Assembly: GCF_007747995.1 (NCBI RefSeq)
Contig: NZ_CP036276.1
Location: forward strand, 7,058,001-7,122,000
Direction: 5' to 3'
Source of the DNA: Symmachiella dynata
GTDB lineage: Bacteria; Planctomycetota; Planctomycetia; Planctomycetales; Planctomycetaceae
Length of the DNA: 64,000 nucleotides
In this document: positions 35,782 to 45,126 of the stretch, one piece after another
How the letters are laid out: every line of letters starts with the position of its first letter
How positions within the stretch are numbered: position 1 is the first letter of the stretch
Notes under the pieces: model-generated
The model's database searches: none
Told to the model about the DNA's origin: nothing
Seen by the model: only the letters and a program-made list of their open reading frames with translations
Translations under genes and position numbers: made by a program

Positions 35782-38226
35782 ATGCGTTCATTTTATCTGA
35801 CTGCGAGTCTGTTGGTAGTGATTTCGCCCCTCATCGGGTGTGGTGGCGGTGGCGGTAGCGACAAGGACGATTCCATACAGCAAGTTGGCGTGGATACCAG
35901 ATACGTTCTACCAGACGCGATATTTGCCGCGGTGATCAATGTACGGCAGATACACGAGTCACCGGTGTGGGAGGATCATCCCCAACACTTGAAATGGTCT
36001 GATTCATTCTTAGAGGCTTTCAGCTACGCGCAAATGGATCTGAAGTCTGGTGATTTTGGAGGAGACATCCGGCCAGAGAATATCAACCGTATCGTCTTGA
36101 GTGTGGGGTTTAGACCAGAAGATGCCACGACTAAAATTCCGGTCGCATTGGTTGCGCACTTCAAAGAAGCTCATGCTGATATTGAAACCATCGAACAATT
36201 TTGGGGACTTGCGGGTGATCCCGATTCAATTCAGAAAAAAGCAATTGGTGCCGCATCTTATTATTTCGTTCATCCAAAAAAGTATCTTTCAGAGGCGATG
36301 TTCGTTCACTTCCCGGATAAACGGACCGCCGTTGTTGTGAACAACGAAAAAATACTGCAGGCATTCATCGCAGAGAATTCCGATGTCACTTCACCAATTA
36401 CAGAGAAGCTTCCAGATCTTGATCTTGGTCCCGACGCAACATTTCTGTTGGCGATAGACGACAAGCAAAGGGACATTATTAACACCTTTATTAACATCTA
36501 TGGGAGAATGACTTCAGGGAAATTTCTAGGGAACTTGCCTGAAGGACTGCAAGAAGCGTCTCTCGCCGGATCACTTTCACCAGATTTAGAATTACAAGCC
36601 TCATGCCAATTCGTTGATTCGGAAATTGCCACCGCTGCGAATACATCCTTTACTGGATGGACGCAGAATTGTCTGTCCGTCGTATCCACTGCGCTGGGGG
36701 AAAATAATCCGCCCGTTTCAGCGGAGTTGAGAAAAGAAGTACTCGCGATCCAAAAATTACTGAGCGGACTTCAGTCCGACCAGAATGGCAGCCGAGTCGA
36801 CATCCAAAGTTCAAATACTGATGGCATCGACGGCCTAGATGCCATGGCGGCTTTTACAAAGTTAAAACTCGCGGCTGTAGAATCTGACCGCAAGAGATTC
36901 CTAGCACGAGTGGATTATGAAAAATCCCATCCCCGCGGTTTCTCGTCACCCGCCAATTTGAAATACGTGCTGCCAAACGCCACATTAGGCGTTGCCATCA
37001 ACGTGCACCAAGCCATGCAGTCACCTGTCTGGGAAAACAACACTGAAGTCAAAATGTACCTTCCCATGCTTCAGGCTCTTCTTCCCAACTTATCAGAGAG
37101 CGGGCTGAACCCGTCAAACATTGCTCAGGTTTTCGCGAGCATCGAACCGGCTGACGGGCCGGACATCTCAAGATCGTCGGTATCTGTTGTCCTGCAGCTC
37201 AAATCGCCGCATGCGGGTGAAGGTTTAGTGGAGCAATTCACAAAATCAAAGGGGCAAGAAAGCAAAATCAACAAATTGCAGTTTAATGGCCAATCTTATT
37301 TTAATCTTGACCCCAATAGCCCGCTGGGACGTCAGTTGTTTCTTCATTTCCCAGACGAAAATACAATCCTATTCGCTGGTCCAACGGAACAAGTGATACA
37401 GCAAGTTCTAAAACAAGACGCGTCACCCGATTCACCATTAGCCACAACGCTTAACACCGCTGATATGACACACGACATCGTATTTGTCGCTATCGCCGAC
37501 GATCAAATTCGTGACTTCCTACGTAGAGTGTCTGCTATGTACTTGGGCGATGAAATGACCGGGCTGCTAAAACGTGCGGAAAACGCTGTCGTGTCCGGCA
37601 CCTTTTCACCGAATGCTCGATACGAAGCCGCTCTTACGTTTAGCGATGAAAAAGCCGCTACGGATATGCGCACAGTCCTGTTGAATAAACTTCAGAGTGT
37701 CAAATCCACAGTCGAAACACGCATTGAGAAACTCAAGCCACTGCCGGATGTGAACATGCAAAAGCAAGTCATGCCGGAATTGAAAGCATTTATTGATGGT
37801 GTGCGTTCGGAGCAGACAGGAAAAACTACGCGATTCTTTGTTGTCGGTTTGGACAACATGAACCTGATCAAAGTGCGCGAAGCTGAAAAATGGCTAGCCT
37901 GGGGTGTTGACGATAACGATGAAGATTCATCGGAGGAGAATTCCTATGGCAGTCGGTCAAACGAATCCGATCCAGAGGATATCGAATCAACGATTAAGGA
38001 CCGAGTCCAATACCATATTGACCACCTCACCAAGGAGAAATACAAATCGTTTGGGCCGGAACTTCGAGTCTCTTTTTGTGAAGCCCTAGGCAAAAGGGGA
38101 GCACATGCCAAAGCAGCCCTGCCCCATCTTCAAAAAATTGCCGATGATGCGGACGAAGACGAGTCGGTCCGCAAAGCCGCGGCACAGGCGATTAAAGATA
38201 TCAATTCCGACATGGAACAAAATTAG
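35782..38226 (+). CDS. lipoprotein with duplicated domain and C-terminal HEAT-like repeats
   Basis: An 814-residue exported protein. The lipobox LIGCGGGGG (Cys about 20) follows a short hydrophobic signal. The body holds two homologous halves. The first opens YVLPDAIFAAVINVRQIHESPVWED (about 38) and the second YVLPNATLGVAINVHQAMQSPVWEN (about 393), each about 320 residues. Each half contains an FVHFPDKRT/FLHFPDENT strand and an LLAIDDKQRD/FVAIADDQIRD motif. The C-terminal about 80 residues (VRVSFCEALGKRGAHAKAALP) look like HEAT repeats. I do not recognise the duplicated domain. The sequence is less GC-rich than its neighbours. Likely periplasmic; role unknown. Confidence 0.75.
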   Translation: MRSFYLTASLLVVISPLIGCGGGGGSDKDDSIQQVGVDTRYVLPDAIFAAVINVRQIHESPVWEDHPQHLKWSDSFLEAFSYAQMDLKSGDFGGDIRPENINRIVLSVGFRPEDATTKIPVALVAHFKEAHADIETIEQFWGLAGDPDSIQKKAIGAASYYFVHPKKYLSEAMFVHFPDKRTAVVVNNEKILQAFIAENSDVTSPITEKLPDLDLGPDATFLLAIDDKQRDIINTFINIYGRMTSGKFLGNLPEGLQEASLAGSLSPDLELQASCQFVDSEIATAANTSFTGWTQNCLSVVSTALGENNPPVSAELRKEVLAIQKLLSGLQSDQNGSRVDIQSSNTDGIDGLDAMAAFTKLKLAAVESDRKRFLARVDYEKSHPRGFSSPANLKYVLPNATLGVAINVHQAMQSPVWENNTEVKMYLPMLQALLPNLSESGLNPSNIAQVFASIEPADGPDISRSSVSVVLQLKSPHAGEGLVEQFTKSKGQESKINKLQFNGQSYFNLDPNSPLGRQLFLHFPDENTILFAGPTEQVIQQVLKQDASPDSPLATTLNTADMTHDIVFVAIADDQIRDFLRRVSAMYLGDEMTGLLKRAENAVVSGTFSPNARYEAALTFSDEKAATDMRTVLLNKLQSVKSTVETRIEKLKPLPDVNMQKQVMPELKAFIDGVRSEQTGKTTRFFVVGLDNMNLIKVREAEKWLAWGVDDNDEDSSEENSYGSRSNESDPEDIESTIKDRVQYHIDHLTKEKYKSFGPELRVSFCEALGKRGAHAKAALPHLQKIADDADEDESVRKAAAQAIKDINSDMEQN

Positions 38227-38255
38227 CGGCCCGCCAAGCTATTAATCACGGCGGA

Positions 38256-38702
38256 TCAAGCTGCCCGTTCTGCTGTGTACTTCAACCGTAACAATTCCTG
38301 CCCCGTGGGTTCGTGTACCGATTCGCTCAAGGGTTGGAAGCCGTAGTTGTCGTAGAATTTACGACCGATGGCGTTCGCGCGGAAGACTTCGACCTCGAGG
38401 ACACTGTGTAAGTCCCGTGCTTGGTCCATCAAGGCGCGGCCGGCGCCGGTGCTGTGGAAGTCGGGTTGTACGAAAATCGCGCCGACTTCGTTGCCGATCA
38501 GGGCGATGAATCCGATCACGGTGCCGTCCTGTTCAACGACCCAAGTGTCGGCGTTCGGTAGATACATGTTAGGAATGTTGTGCCGTTCTTGGGCGAGGAA
38601 CTCCTCGGTCAAAAACGGATGCGCCAACCGCGTCGCTGCCTCCCAAGAGGAGAGTACACCCTCTAAGTCTTTATCGACGTATTGGCGAATTGTGCGTTCC
38701 AT
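38256..38702 (-). CDS. GNAT family N-acetyltransferase (YjaB-like)
   Basis: Acetyl-CoA-dependent acetyltransferase of 148 residues. The acetyl-CoA loop reads FVQPDFHSTGAGRALMDQA, with beta4 IGFIALIGNEVGAI before it and FYDNYGFQP after it. The N-terminal SWEAATRLAHPFLTEEF and overall length match YjaB-like proteins. The ATG at 38702 is the only sensible start. Substrate not predictable. It is convergent with the preceding lipoprotein with a 29-base gap. Confidence 0.85.
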   Translation of the reverse strand: MERTIRQYVDKDLEGVLSSWEAATRLAHPFLTEEFLAQERHNIPNMYLPNADTWVVEQDGTVIGFIALIGNEVGAIFVQPDFHSTGAGRALMDQARDLHSVLEVEVFRANAIGRKFYDNYGFQPLSESVHEPTGQELLRLKYTAERAA

Positions 38703-38756
38703 GCGACTTAAATCCAGAATGATTGCGCCGGTCGCCGATTTTAGGTTTGCTCAGAA

Positions 38757-38815
38757 AAGACGAACCACGAAAGCAGCGAACGGCACGAAATACAAAGGGA
38801 AACAGCGATCACCTA
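38757..38815. repeat. short dispersed 'accacgaaag' type repeat
   Basis: AGACGAACCACGAAAGCAGC and a following GGCACGAAAT resemble the ACCACGAAAG/CACGAAA repeats scattered in many environmental bacterial genomes. Present once here, so recognition is tentative. Confidence 0.35.
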
Positions 38816-38880
38816 ACCATCAAATTAGGCCACCGCTTTGTGACAGCGGAGCGATATGGTAGGTGTTTGGGCGGCGCCAA

Positions 38881-39897
38881 TCAATAACGCGTCACTTCGC
38901 AGCCCGGCAGGGTTCGCTGGAGCTCGTCGCGTTGGGCTTCGCTAAGTTCCAATCCTCCCAATCGCAGGCGGCGCAGATTGTGGAGGACGTATAGCTGCCG
39001 CACGCCGTCGAACGTCACTGCTGTTTCCGACAGATTAAGGTCTTCCAAATTGGCCAGCGGGAGCAGATGTTTGAGCCCCGCGTCAGTGATATCGGTCCCC
39101 ACCAAGCTCAACGTTTCTAGGTTTTTCATATCCTGCAAGTGTTTCAATCCCTCACCGGTCACCGAGGTTCCGATCAACAGCAACGATTTGAGTCCGCTCG
39201 ATTGACCGATATATTTCAGTCCCTGGTCTGTGAGTGGCGTGAGCGTGATTTCCAATTCTTCCAGCTGCTTCAGCTTCGATAATGATGCCAACCCACTCCC
39301 TTGAAATTCAGCTTGGCGTATTTTCAATCGCCGTAGATTCGATAGCGTACCAAAGCGGGACAGCCCCGCATCGGTAATGCTGGGATTCAGCAGGGTTAAC
39401 GATTCAAGATTCGTGAACTGCCGGATGTAGTTCATGTCCTCATCGCTGGCATCGTAGAAACAAACGTTGCGGACATGCTGCAGCCAGTGCAATTTATCTG
39501 CGGCGGGCCGTAAATTCTCGGCATCTCCGGCGATCAATTCGATCCTTAGCAATTCGTGGTCGGTCCATTCCTGAAAAATTGCTGGGCCTATGTACTCCGT
39601 ATTTGCGAAAGTCCCGGTACCTAACGTTGTCGTTTGATGAAACGAGGTTAAAAGTTCGAGAGAGTCTTTCGTGGATTTCGGTGGGGGTGGGGGCAACAAT
39701 AGTGGAGATGTGCCCCCGGGATTTGTGATGCTGACCAGAGGACACTCCGCACGAATCACCGCGATCGCCCGCTGCTCCATCGCAATCGGCACCAGCCACT
39801 TCACGCTGATCACCGCCAACAGTGCGACAACAACTAGCAAATACGGCCAGCGCGCACGGCGTTTCGTCTTCGGCAGTTGAGTCGCTATGCCTGCCAT
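38881..39897 (-). CDS. leucine-rich-repeat membrane-anchored protein, copy 2
   Basis: A 338-residue protein with an N-terminal KTKRRARWPYLLVV stop/anchor followed by one membrane segment (about 14-34). A Pro-rich linker is followed by about eight leucine-rich repeats of the LxxLxxLxLxxTxITDAGLxxL type (e.g. NLETLSLVGTDITDAGLKHL). These form a curved binding surface, likely outside the cytoplasmic membrane. ATG 39897 has AAGGG about 7 bases upstream; a TTG-type upstream extension is not needed. It is a tandem duplicate of the gene at 39935: both proteins end LPGCEVTRY and share the bases after the stop. Confidence 0.85.
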   Translation of the reverse strand: MAGIATQLPKTKRRARWPYLLVVVALLAVISVKWLVPIAMEQRAIAVIRAECPLVSITNPGGTSPLLLPPPPPKSTKDSLELLTSFHQTTTLGTGTFANTEYIGPAIFQEWTDHELLRIELIAGDAENLRPAADKLHWLQHVRNVCFYDASDEDMNYIRQFTNLESLTLLNPSITDAGLSRFGTLSNLRRLKIRQAEFQGSGLASLSKLKQLEELEITLTPLTDQGLKYIGQSSGLKSLLLIGTSVTGEGLKHLQDMKNLETLSLVGTDITDAGLKHLLPLANLEDLNLSETAVTFDGVRQLYVLHNLRRLRLGGLELSEAQRDELQRTLPGCEVTRY

Positions 39898-39934
39898 GTT
39901 TTGCCCTTGGCAAGAATTCACTGTGTGGCGCCAA

Positions 39935-41005
39935 TCAATAACGCGTCACTTCGCAGCCCGGCAAGGCTTGTTGCAGTTCGTCGCGTTGGGCATTGGTCAT
40001 CCCAAAGCCTCCCAGTCGTAGGCGGCACAGGTTGTGGAGGACCTGTAACTGCCGCACGCCGTCGAGCGTCACTGCGGTTTCGGACAGGTCGAGGTCTTCC
40101 AAGTTGTCGAGAGTAAGTAGATAGGGCAGTCCGGCATCGGTGACCTTGGTTTCCAACAAGCTCAACGTTTTGAGTTGCTTCAGATCCGACAGATGTTTTA
40201 AGCCGTTGTCTGTAATGGGCAACCCCAAGAGCATGAGCGATTCCAGTCGCGGCAGATTCTTCAAGTGGACTAGACCGTCGTCCGTCACGCGTGTGCCCAC
40301 AAATTGCAATGATTTGAGTCCGTTCAACTTGCAAACGTAACCTAGCCCTTCGTCGTTCAACTGCGTGTTCGTCAGGTCCAATTCTTCCAACTGTTCCATA
40401 GACGAGAAGGCCTTGAATCCGCGACCATTGATGTAGGCGTGAGGCAGGATCAGCCTGCGCAAATTTGTAATTTCACCAAACCTCGATAGACCCGCATCTG
40501 TGATAAATGGCGAGCGGAGGTTCAACGACTTGACCCTTGGTAATTGCCCGATGTAGGCGGCGTCCTCGTCCTCCAGGCCGAACAAATCGACATCGACAAC
40601 GTCTTGCAGCCAATGCAACTGATCGGCCGCCGGACGCAAATCTTCGGCCGAGCCCTCGATCATTCGTACCCGCAGAAATTCGTGACCCGTCCACTCTCTA
40701 AGAAAATCCGGACCAACATAATCGGCATCCAGATTCGTAGATTTCCTTGCAGATAACATCCACGTTGAATGTGTTAAGAGAGAGAGCGCGGATGCCCCGG
40801 GTGGTGGCGCGGGCGGAGTTGTTGATGGAATTTGGATCCCTACTCTCGGACACTCCGCACGAATCACCGCAAGCGCCCGTTGCTCCATGCCGATCGGCAC
40901 CAGCCACTTGATGCTGATCACCGCCAACACCGCTGCTGCGGCCAGAAAATATGGCCAGCGCGCGCGGCGTTTCGTCTTCGGCAATTGAGTCGCTGTGTCT
41001 GCCAT
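39935..41005 (-). CDS. leucine-rich-repeat membrane-anchored protein, copy 1
   Basis: A 356-residue protein with the same plan as its downstream neighbour: TQLPKTKRRARWPYFL, one membrane segment (about 18-36), a Pro/Ala-rich linker and about eight leucine-rich repeats (GLKHLSDLKQLKTLSLLETK and others) ending LPGCEVTRY. ATG 41005 has AAGGAAG about 4 bases upstream. The anchors and C-termini are nearly identical between the copies, while the repeat faces differ at many positions, suggesting the ligand surface has diverged after duplication. Only 37 bases separate the copies, so they are probably cotranscribed. Confidence 0.85.
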   Translation of the reverse strand: MADTATQLPKTKRRARWPYFLAAAAVLAVISIKWLVPIGMEQRALAVIRAECPRVGIQIPSTTPPAPPPGASALSLLTHSTWMLSARKSTNLDADYVGPDFLREWTGHEFLRVRMIEGSAEDLRPAADQLHWLQDVVDVDLFGLEDEDAAYIGQLPRVKSLNLRSPFITDAGLSRFGEITNLRRLILPHAYINGRGFKAFSSMEQLEELDLTNTQLNDEGLGYVCKLNGLKSLQFVGTRVTDDGLVHLKNLPRLESLMLLGLPITDNGLKHLSDLKQLKTLSLLETKVTDAGLPYLLTLDNLEDLDLSETAVTLDGVRQLQVLHNLCRLRLGGFGMTNAQRDELQQALPGCEVTRY

Positions 41006-41686
41006 GGCGCTTCCTTTGGCAAAGTCGGCTTGGGGCTTGAGGGGACAGGCTTGCGGCGGTTGGATTGTATGTCAAATGTGTTGGGCACGCCAATCGTTTC
41101 ACCCACCCCTCCCTGGCCACTCCCTTCACCGCTCCGCATCACGCGTTGTGCGCGGGCCTCCCGATAAAGACTGGTTGTGCGCGGGTCTCCTGACCCCGCA
41201 CCCAGCCGACCGCAGGTCTCCCGCAGAACGTGGATTCGAAACCGCCGTTGTTAATAAAAAAGCCTCACGCAAAGCCGCAAAGCTCGCAAAGAGATTTGCG
41301 ATGTCGATGTGGTTAGCATCGGTTTGCGTAGATCGCGCCGTAACTGACAGAACATTTTTTAAAACGATGCCCCCCCGCCACACAGCCGCCATTCATACAT
41401 TCATTTCTCCCGTTCACTCCTTAGCGGCCTTTGCGGCTTTGCGTGAGTCTTTCTTTTCTGCGTGTTGGAGCTTGACGGCTAATGCCTCGGCAGCGAGAAC
41501 CCCCATAAAACGGGAGTCAATTTTGTGGGTTGTCGACCACTCACCCCGCCGTAAACATGTTGTGCGCGGATCTCCCGACCCTGCACCCTCATGACCGAAG
41601 GTCTCCGACCACCGTAAAATTCGAGAGACCGCTAAACCAGCAACATTCCTCCACGCCAACTCGCCACCAACCTTCCCGTATCACTT
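41006..41686. other. repeat-filled spacer between LRR and sulfatase genes
   Basis: No gene. It contains a GAGGGGACAGGCTTG fragment (41033-41056), copy B of the 383-bp element, and extra degenerate copies of that element's head at about 41150-41165 and 41558-41625. Confidence 0.65.
41174..41556 (+). repeat. 383-bp MITE-like dispersed element, copy B
   Basis: The second full copy of the element at 11450-11832, in the same orientation. Here the internal arms CTCACGCAAAGCCGCAAAG (41264-41282) and CTTTGCGGCTTTGCGTGAG (41429-41447) are perfect reverse complements. The ends are the GTTGTGCGCGGGTCTCC head and CCCGCCGTAAAC. Confidence 0.85.
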
Positions 41687-43126
41687 CTACTGCCGACTGT
41701 CGACCGGTTTGCACGATGCCTGCCACGCCAGCAACTCCGCTTGCATCCGCTCCACGATTTCCGGATGTTCAGCGGCGATGTTGTGGACTTCCTCCGGATC
41801 GGCCAGGATGTCGTACAATTCAAATACCGGTGGCCGGAGTGGTTTGCCGTTCGAGTCGCGCTTGCGTTTTCGAGTGTTGTTGATGAGCTTGTAGCGATTG
41901 TCCGTCCAGGCCAATGCATCGTGGTGTTGAAAACCGATGGGTCTGGGTCGCTCGGTGACGTTTTTTTCGATCAGCGGCAACAGGCTTGCGCCGTCGATCG
42001 CGCGCTCGGTGGGGATTTGTACGCCGAGCAATTCCAAAATCGTTGGCAGGTAGTCGCTGGTGACCGCTGGATAATCGCTCACCCTGCCAGCGGCGATCTT
42101 TGCGGGCCATTCGATCAGCCCCGGCACACGGACGCCCCCTTCGTACAAATCGCGTTTGCGGCCGCGATACGGACCGGCCGAACCGGGGGATGTTTTCGCT
42201 TGACCCTCCGGGCCGTTGTCGGAACAAAACGTCACCAACGTATTGTCTGCCACGTTCAAATCCCGCAGAGTCTGCCGCAACCGCCCGACTTGTTCATCCA
42301 TCGCCGTGATGCAGCCGTAATAGTTCCGTGGAAAGTCATCGTACTCGGCATACAACTTGGCATGGTCCGGACCGGCAACGACTGGCAGGTGCGGGGTGTG
42401 AAACCAGACGACGACGAAGAACGGTTTCTGTTGTTCGGCAGCTTGAGTGATAAACGGCACCGCGCGATCCATAATGACCCGCGCATCGTCTCCTTCAAGA
42501 TTCTCGGTCACGACCTCGCCGCGTTGATTCCAATACCGCGTCCCATAGGGAACGGCAGCGGCGCGATCCTGCAGGTAGTTCCAGCCTTTGCCAGATGCCT
42601 TGCCGTGCGGTTTGAGCATCGGGTCAAACGTGGGGACTTTGGCCTCGGTACTGAAGCAACGATCAAATCCGTTGTTCTGTGGCGGTGAAAAATGTGCCAC
42701 ATGTTTCGGCCCTCCGCGATTGGAATCGCGAATCGTTTTGGTCATGGTCCCCAAATGCCATTTGCCGAAATGTCCGGTGGTGTATCCCTGTTCGCGTAGC
42801 AGTTCCGCCAACGTCAATTCCTGTGGTGTCATGTGACCACTGTTGGCAGTCAAGATTCCATAACGGTACGGATGCCGCCCGGTCAGCACCGATCCCCGTG
42901 TGGGGCTACAGACCGGCGCTGCGGAATAAAATCGATTCAGCTTCAAACCGGCCCGCGCCATCGCATCCAGGTGCGGAGTCTTGATCACCGTATTTCCGTT
43001 AAAACCGGTATCCCCCCAACCCAGATCGTCGCACATGACAAGCACAACGTTCGGTGGGACGGCTGGCAAATCGCAGGAAACACCCAGCAACAACACGCAC
43101 AGAGTTGCCATACAGCGAAACGACAT
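41687..43126 (-). CDS. secreted sulfatase (arylsulfatase A-like)
   Basis: Type I sulfatase, 479 residues, predicted to remove sulfate esters from algal or host glycans outside the cytoplasm. A signal peptide (MSFRCMATLCVLLLGVSC) is present. It may be a lipobox-like Cys, but a simple signal is also possible. VLVMCDDLGWGDTG supplies the metal-binding Asp pair. CSPTRGSVLTGR (Cys about 73) is the CxPxR motif whose Cys becomes formylglycine. KWHLGT and FCSDNGPEG follow. ATG 43126 has GGGAG 6 bases upstream. It is divergent from a Tat-exported oxidoreductase, a common pairing in planctomycetes. Exact substrate unknown; the activating enzyme is not in the window. Confidence 0.92.
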   Translation of the reverse strand: MSFRCMATLCVLLLGVSCDLPAVPPNVVLVMCDDLGWGDTGFNGNTVIKTPHLDAMARAGLKLNRFYSAAPVCSPTRGSVLTGRHPYRYGILTANSGHMTPQELTLAELLREQGYTTGHFGKWHLGTMTKTIRDSNRGGPKHVAHFSPPQNNGFDRCFSTEAKVPTFDPMLKPHGKASGKGWNYLQDRAAAVPYGTRYWNQRGEVVTENLEGDDARVIMDRAVPFITQAAEQQKPFFVVVWFHTPHLPVVAGPDHAKLYAEYDDFPRNYYGCITAMDEQVGRLRQTLRDLNVADNTLVTFCSDNGPEGQAKTSPGSAGPYRGRKRDLYEGGVRVPGLIEWPAKIAAGRVSDYPAVTSDYLPTILELLGVQIPTERAIDGASLLPLIEKNVTERPRPIGFQHHDALAWTDNRYKLINNTRKRKRDSNGKPLRPPVFELYDILADPEEVHNIAAEHPEIVERMQAELLAWQASCKPVDSRQ

Positions 43127-43505
43127 GAAGAGCTCCCGGCAATTAACGTTAAAAAGTGGCAAGGAACCATTATCATACGGATTTCGTACGGCAATCGGTC
43201 AAGGTATTGGAATTCAGGTCCAATATTTTTCGCACAAAAACTTCGGTTTCCACAGCGAATGAGCAATCGTTTTTCAAATCGTGATCGTAGTGCCGAATAC
43301 AACCGCAGAGGGTTGGTTTGTGACAATTGTAGCGGAGTCTCTTCGCGACCACGTTGCTCTACGCTGAGTCAACCGCTCGTTGCACAATGGCCGGAAAAAT
43401 GGGCTCAACTTGCGAGAACCTATTCGGTCGGTTTACAATGAAGTCCACCAAATAACGTGACCTACCCCCCGCATATTCTTCTTTTTGAATCACAGAGGAT
43501 TTCCG
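43127..43505. other. divergent intergenic region, sulfatase/oxidoreductase
   Basis: This 379-base spacer between two divergent genes is AT-richer than its neighbours. No repeat or hairpin was recognised; promoters for both genes must be here. Confidence 0.4.
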
Positions 43506-44993
43506 ATGTCGATCATCACTCGCCGACGTTTTTTACAGACTTCGACCGCCGCAGCGGGCGCTTCGCTGTTGCTGACCGGCACGCAAGCGTCCGGTAAGGT
43601 CAATGGAGCCAATGATCGGGTGCGAATCGCCGTCGCCGGTTTGAATGGTCGCGGCAAAAGCCACCTGCAAGGTTGGCTGGGACAAAAGAACGTCGAAGTC
43701 GCTTACGTCATCGACCCCGATCAAGACGTCTTGGATCGCACGCTGAAAGCGCTTGCTGAAAAAGGTGTCACCAACGTCAAAGGCGCCGCTGATGTCCGGG
43801 AAGCCTTGGAAGATAAAAACGTCGACGCCATCTCCGTTGCCACCCCCAACCATTGGCACTCGCTGATCACGATTTGGGCGGCGCAACACGGCAAACATGT
43901 CTACGTTGAAAAACCGATGAGCCACGACATTGCTGAAGGCCGGGTCGCTGTCGAAGCCCAGAAAAAATACGGCGTCGTCGTGCAACACGGCACGCAGCGT
44001 CGCAGCAACGCACAGCTTGCCGGACTGGTCAAAGAAATCCAGGACGGCAAATTCGGCAAACTGAAAATCTCCTACGGATATTGCTGTAAGCCGCGGAATG
44101 GCATTGGACAGAAGAGTCCGACCACACCGCCATCGAACTTGAATTGGGATCTGTGGAAAGGCCCGGCACAGATTGACCAATATCACCCCAATTTCGTGCA
44201 CTACAACTGGCACTGGTTCTGGGAAACCGGCAACGGTGACATGAACAACCAGGGGACGCACCAATTGGACGTCGCCCGCTGGGCACTCGACGAAGATCAA
44301 ACGCACCCCGTTCGCGTGATGGGCATGGGCGGCCGGTTCCAATGGAACGACCAAGGCGAAACCCCCAACACGATGTTCGCCGTCGCCGAATATCCCAACG
44401 GACAGTACGTCTACTTCAATGTCCGGAACGTGAACTATAAGAATTACAAAAAGCAGGTCCTCAACGAGTACTACTTCGAGGATGGCGGAAAGATTCTCCC
44501 CAACCCGCAAGCGAAACATCGCGAAGGGGGCGACTACTGGAAGTACTTTGCCAAAGGCGATACCCAAGGCGAAGTGCTGACTGTCGCGGATGGTGATGTC
44601 ACGCCCGGCGGCAACTGGGGCGCCTTCATTGCCGCCGTCCGCGAAGGAAACCCGGACATGGCCAACGGCAACGCCCTGGATGCCCACTACGGCTGCGTGC
44701 TGGGCCACATCATGAACAACTCGTATCGCTTGGGTGTGGACGTTCCGTTCAACAGCAAAGCGGGTAAGTTCGGTGAAAATACCGATGCCTACGAGCACTT
44801 CACGGCTCTGCACGACATCATGAGCAAAGACGTGGGACTGTCCGCCGAGGACAACAAATACACCGTTGGTCCCTGGTTGACCTTCGACGGTGCCAAGGAA
44901 CGTCACACCGGCGATCATGCCGAAGCGGCCAATTCCTTGCTGAAAGACGCCAACACGACCGGCTTCGAAATCCCGCTGTTAGCGAGCCTCTAA
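43506..44993 (+). CDS. Tat-exported Gfo/Idh/MocA family oxidoreductase (second copy)
   Basis: Predicted exported NAD(P)-dependent dehydrogenase, 495 residues. The Tat signal is ITRRRFLQTS with AAAGASLLLTG. The Rossmann motif is AVAGLNGRGKSHLQG (about 43-57). The lysine motif is YVEKPMSHDIAEG (about 136-148), and GTHQLDVARWALDED carries the conserved His. The C-terminal half is longer than in the paralogue at 22004 and includes NVRNVNYKNYKKQ. ATG 43506 has AGAGGA 6 bases upstream, so the longer frame from 43485 is not used. It is followed by a strong hairpin. Substrate unknown; proximity to the sulfatase suggests glycan breakdown (inference). Confidence 0.88.
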   Translation: MSIITRRRFLQTSTAAAGASLLLTGTQASGKVNGANDRVRIAVAGLNGRGKSHLQGWLGQKNVEVAYVIDPDQDVLDRTLKALAEKGVTNVKGAADVREALEDKNVDAISVATPNHWHSLITIWAAQHGKHVYVEKPMSHDIAEGRVAVEAQKKYGVVVQHGTQRRSNAQLAGLVKEIQDGKFGKLKISYGYCCKPRNGIGQKSPTTPPSNLNWDLWKGPAQIDQYHPNFVHYNWHWFWETGNGDMNNQGTHQLDVARWALDEDQTHPVRVMGMGGRFQWNDQGETPNTMFAVAEYPNGQYVYFNVRNVNYKNYKKQVLNEYYFEDGGKILPNPQAKHREGGDYWKYFAKGDTQGEVLTVADGDVTPGGNWGAFIAAVREGNPDMANGNALDAHYGCVLGHIMNNSYRLGVDVPFNSKAGKFGENTDAYEHFTALHDIMSKDVGLSAEDNKYTVGPWLTFDGAKERHTGDHAEAANSLLKDANTTGFEIPLLASL

Positions 44994-45029
44994 GCCGCCG
45001 TGAAAAACGACAACTGACGAACCCGTATG

Positions 45030-45059
45030 CCCCCGGTTTGGTTTCGACCAAGCCGGGGG
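45030..45059 (+). terminator. terminator-like hairpin after the oxidoreductase gene
   Basis: Stem CCCCCGG-T-TTGGT / ACCAA-G-CCGGGGG with a TTCG loop, followed by ATTTGCATTC. The stem is strong but the T-run is broken, so it is a likely but not certain terminator. Confidence 0.6.
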
Positions 45060-45126
45060 ATTTGCATTCATCGAGTCACTGTACGCGTTTTACCCAACGA
45101 TCCTCTTTGTTCTCGACAGGTCACGC

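Noticed and set aside
41741-42688. 315-codon plus-strand ORF opposite the sulfatase
   Set aside because: It overlaps the sulfatase active-site coding region; no domain or ribosome site.
43533-44918. 461-codon minus-strand ORF opposite the second oxidoreductase
   Set aside because: Antisense shadow of a gene with clear motifs; its Val/Phe-rich sequence reflects complemented codons.
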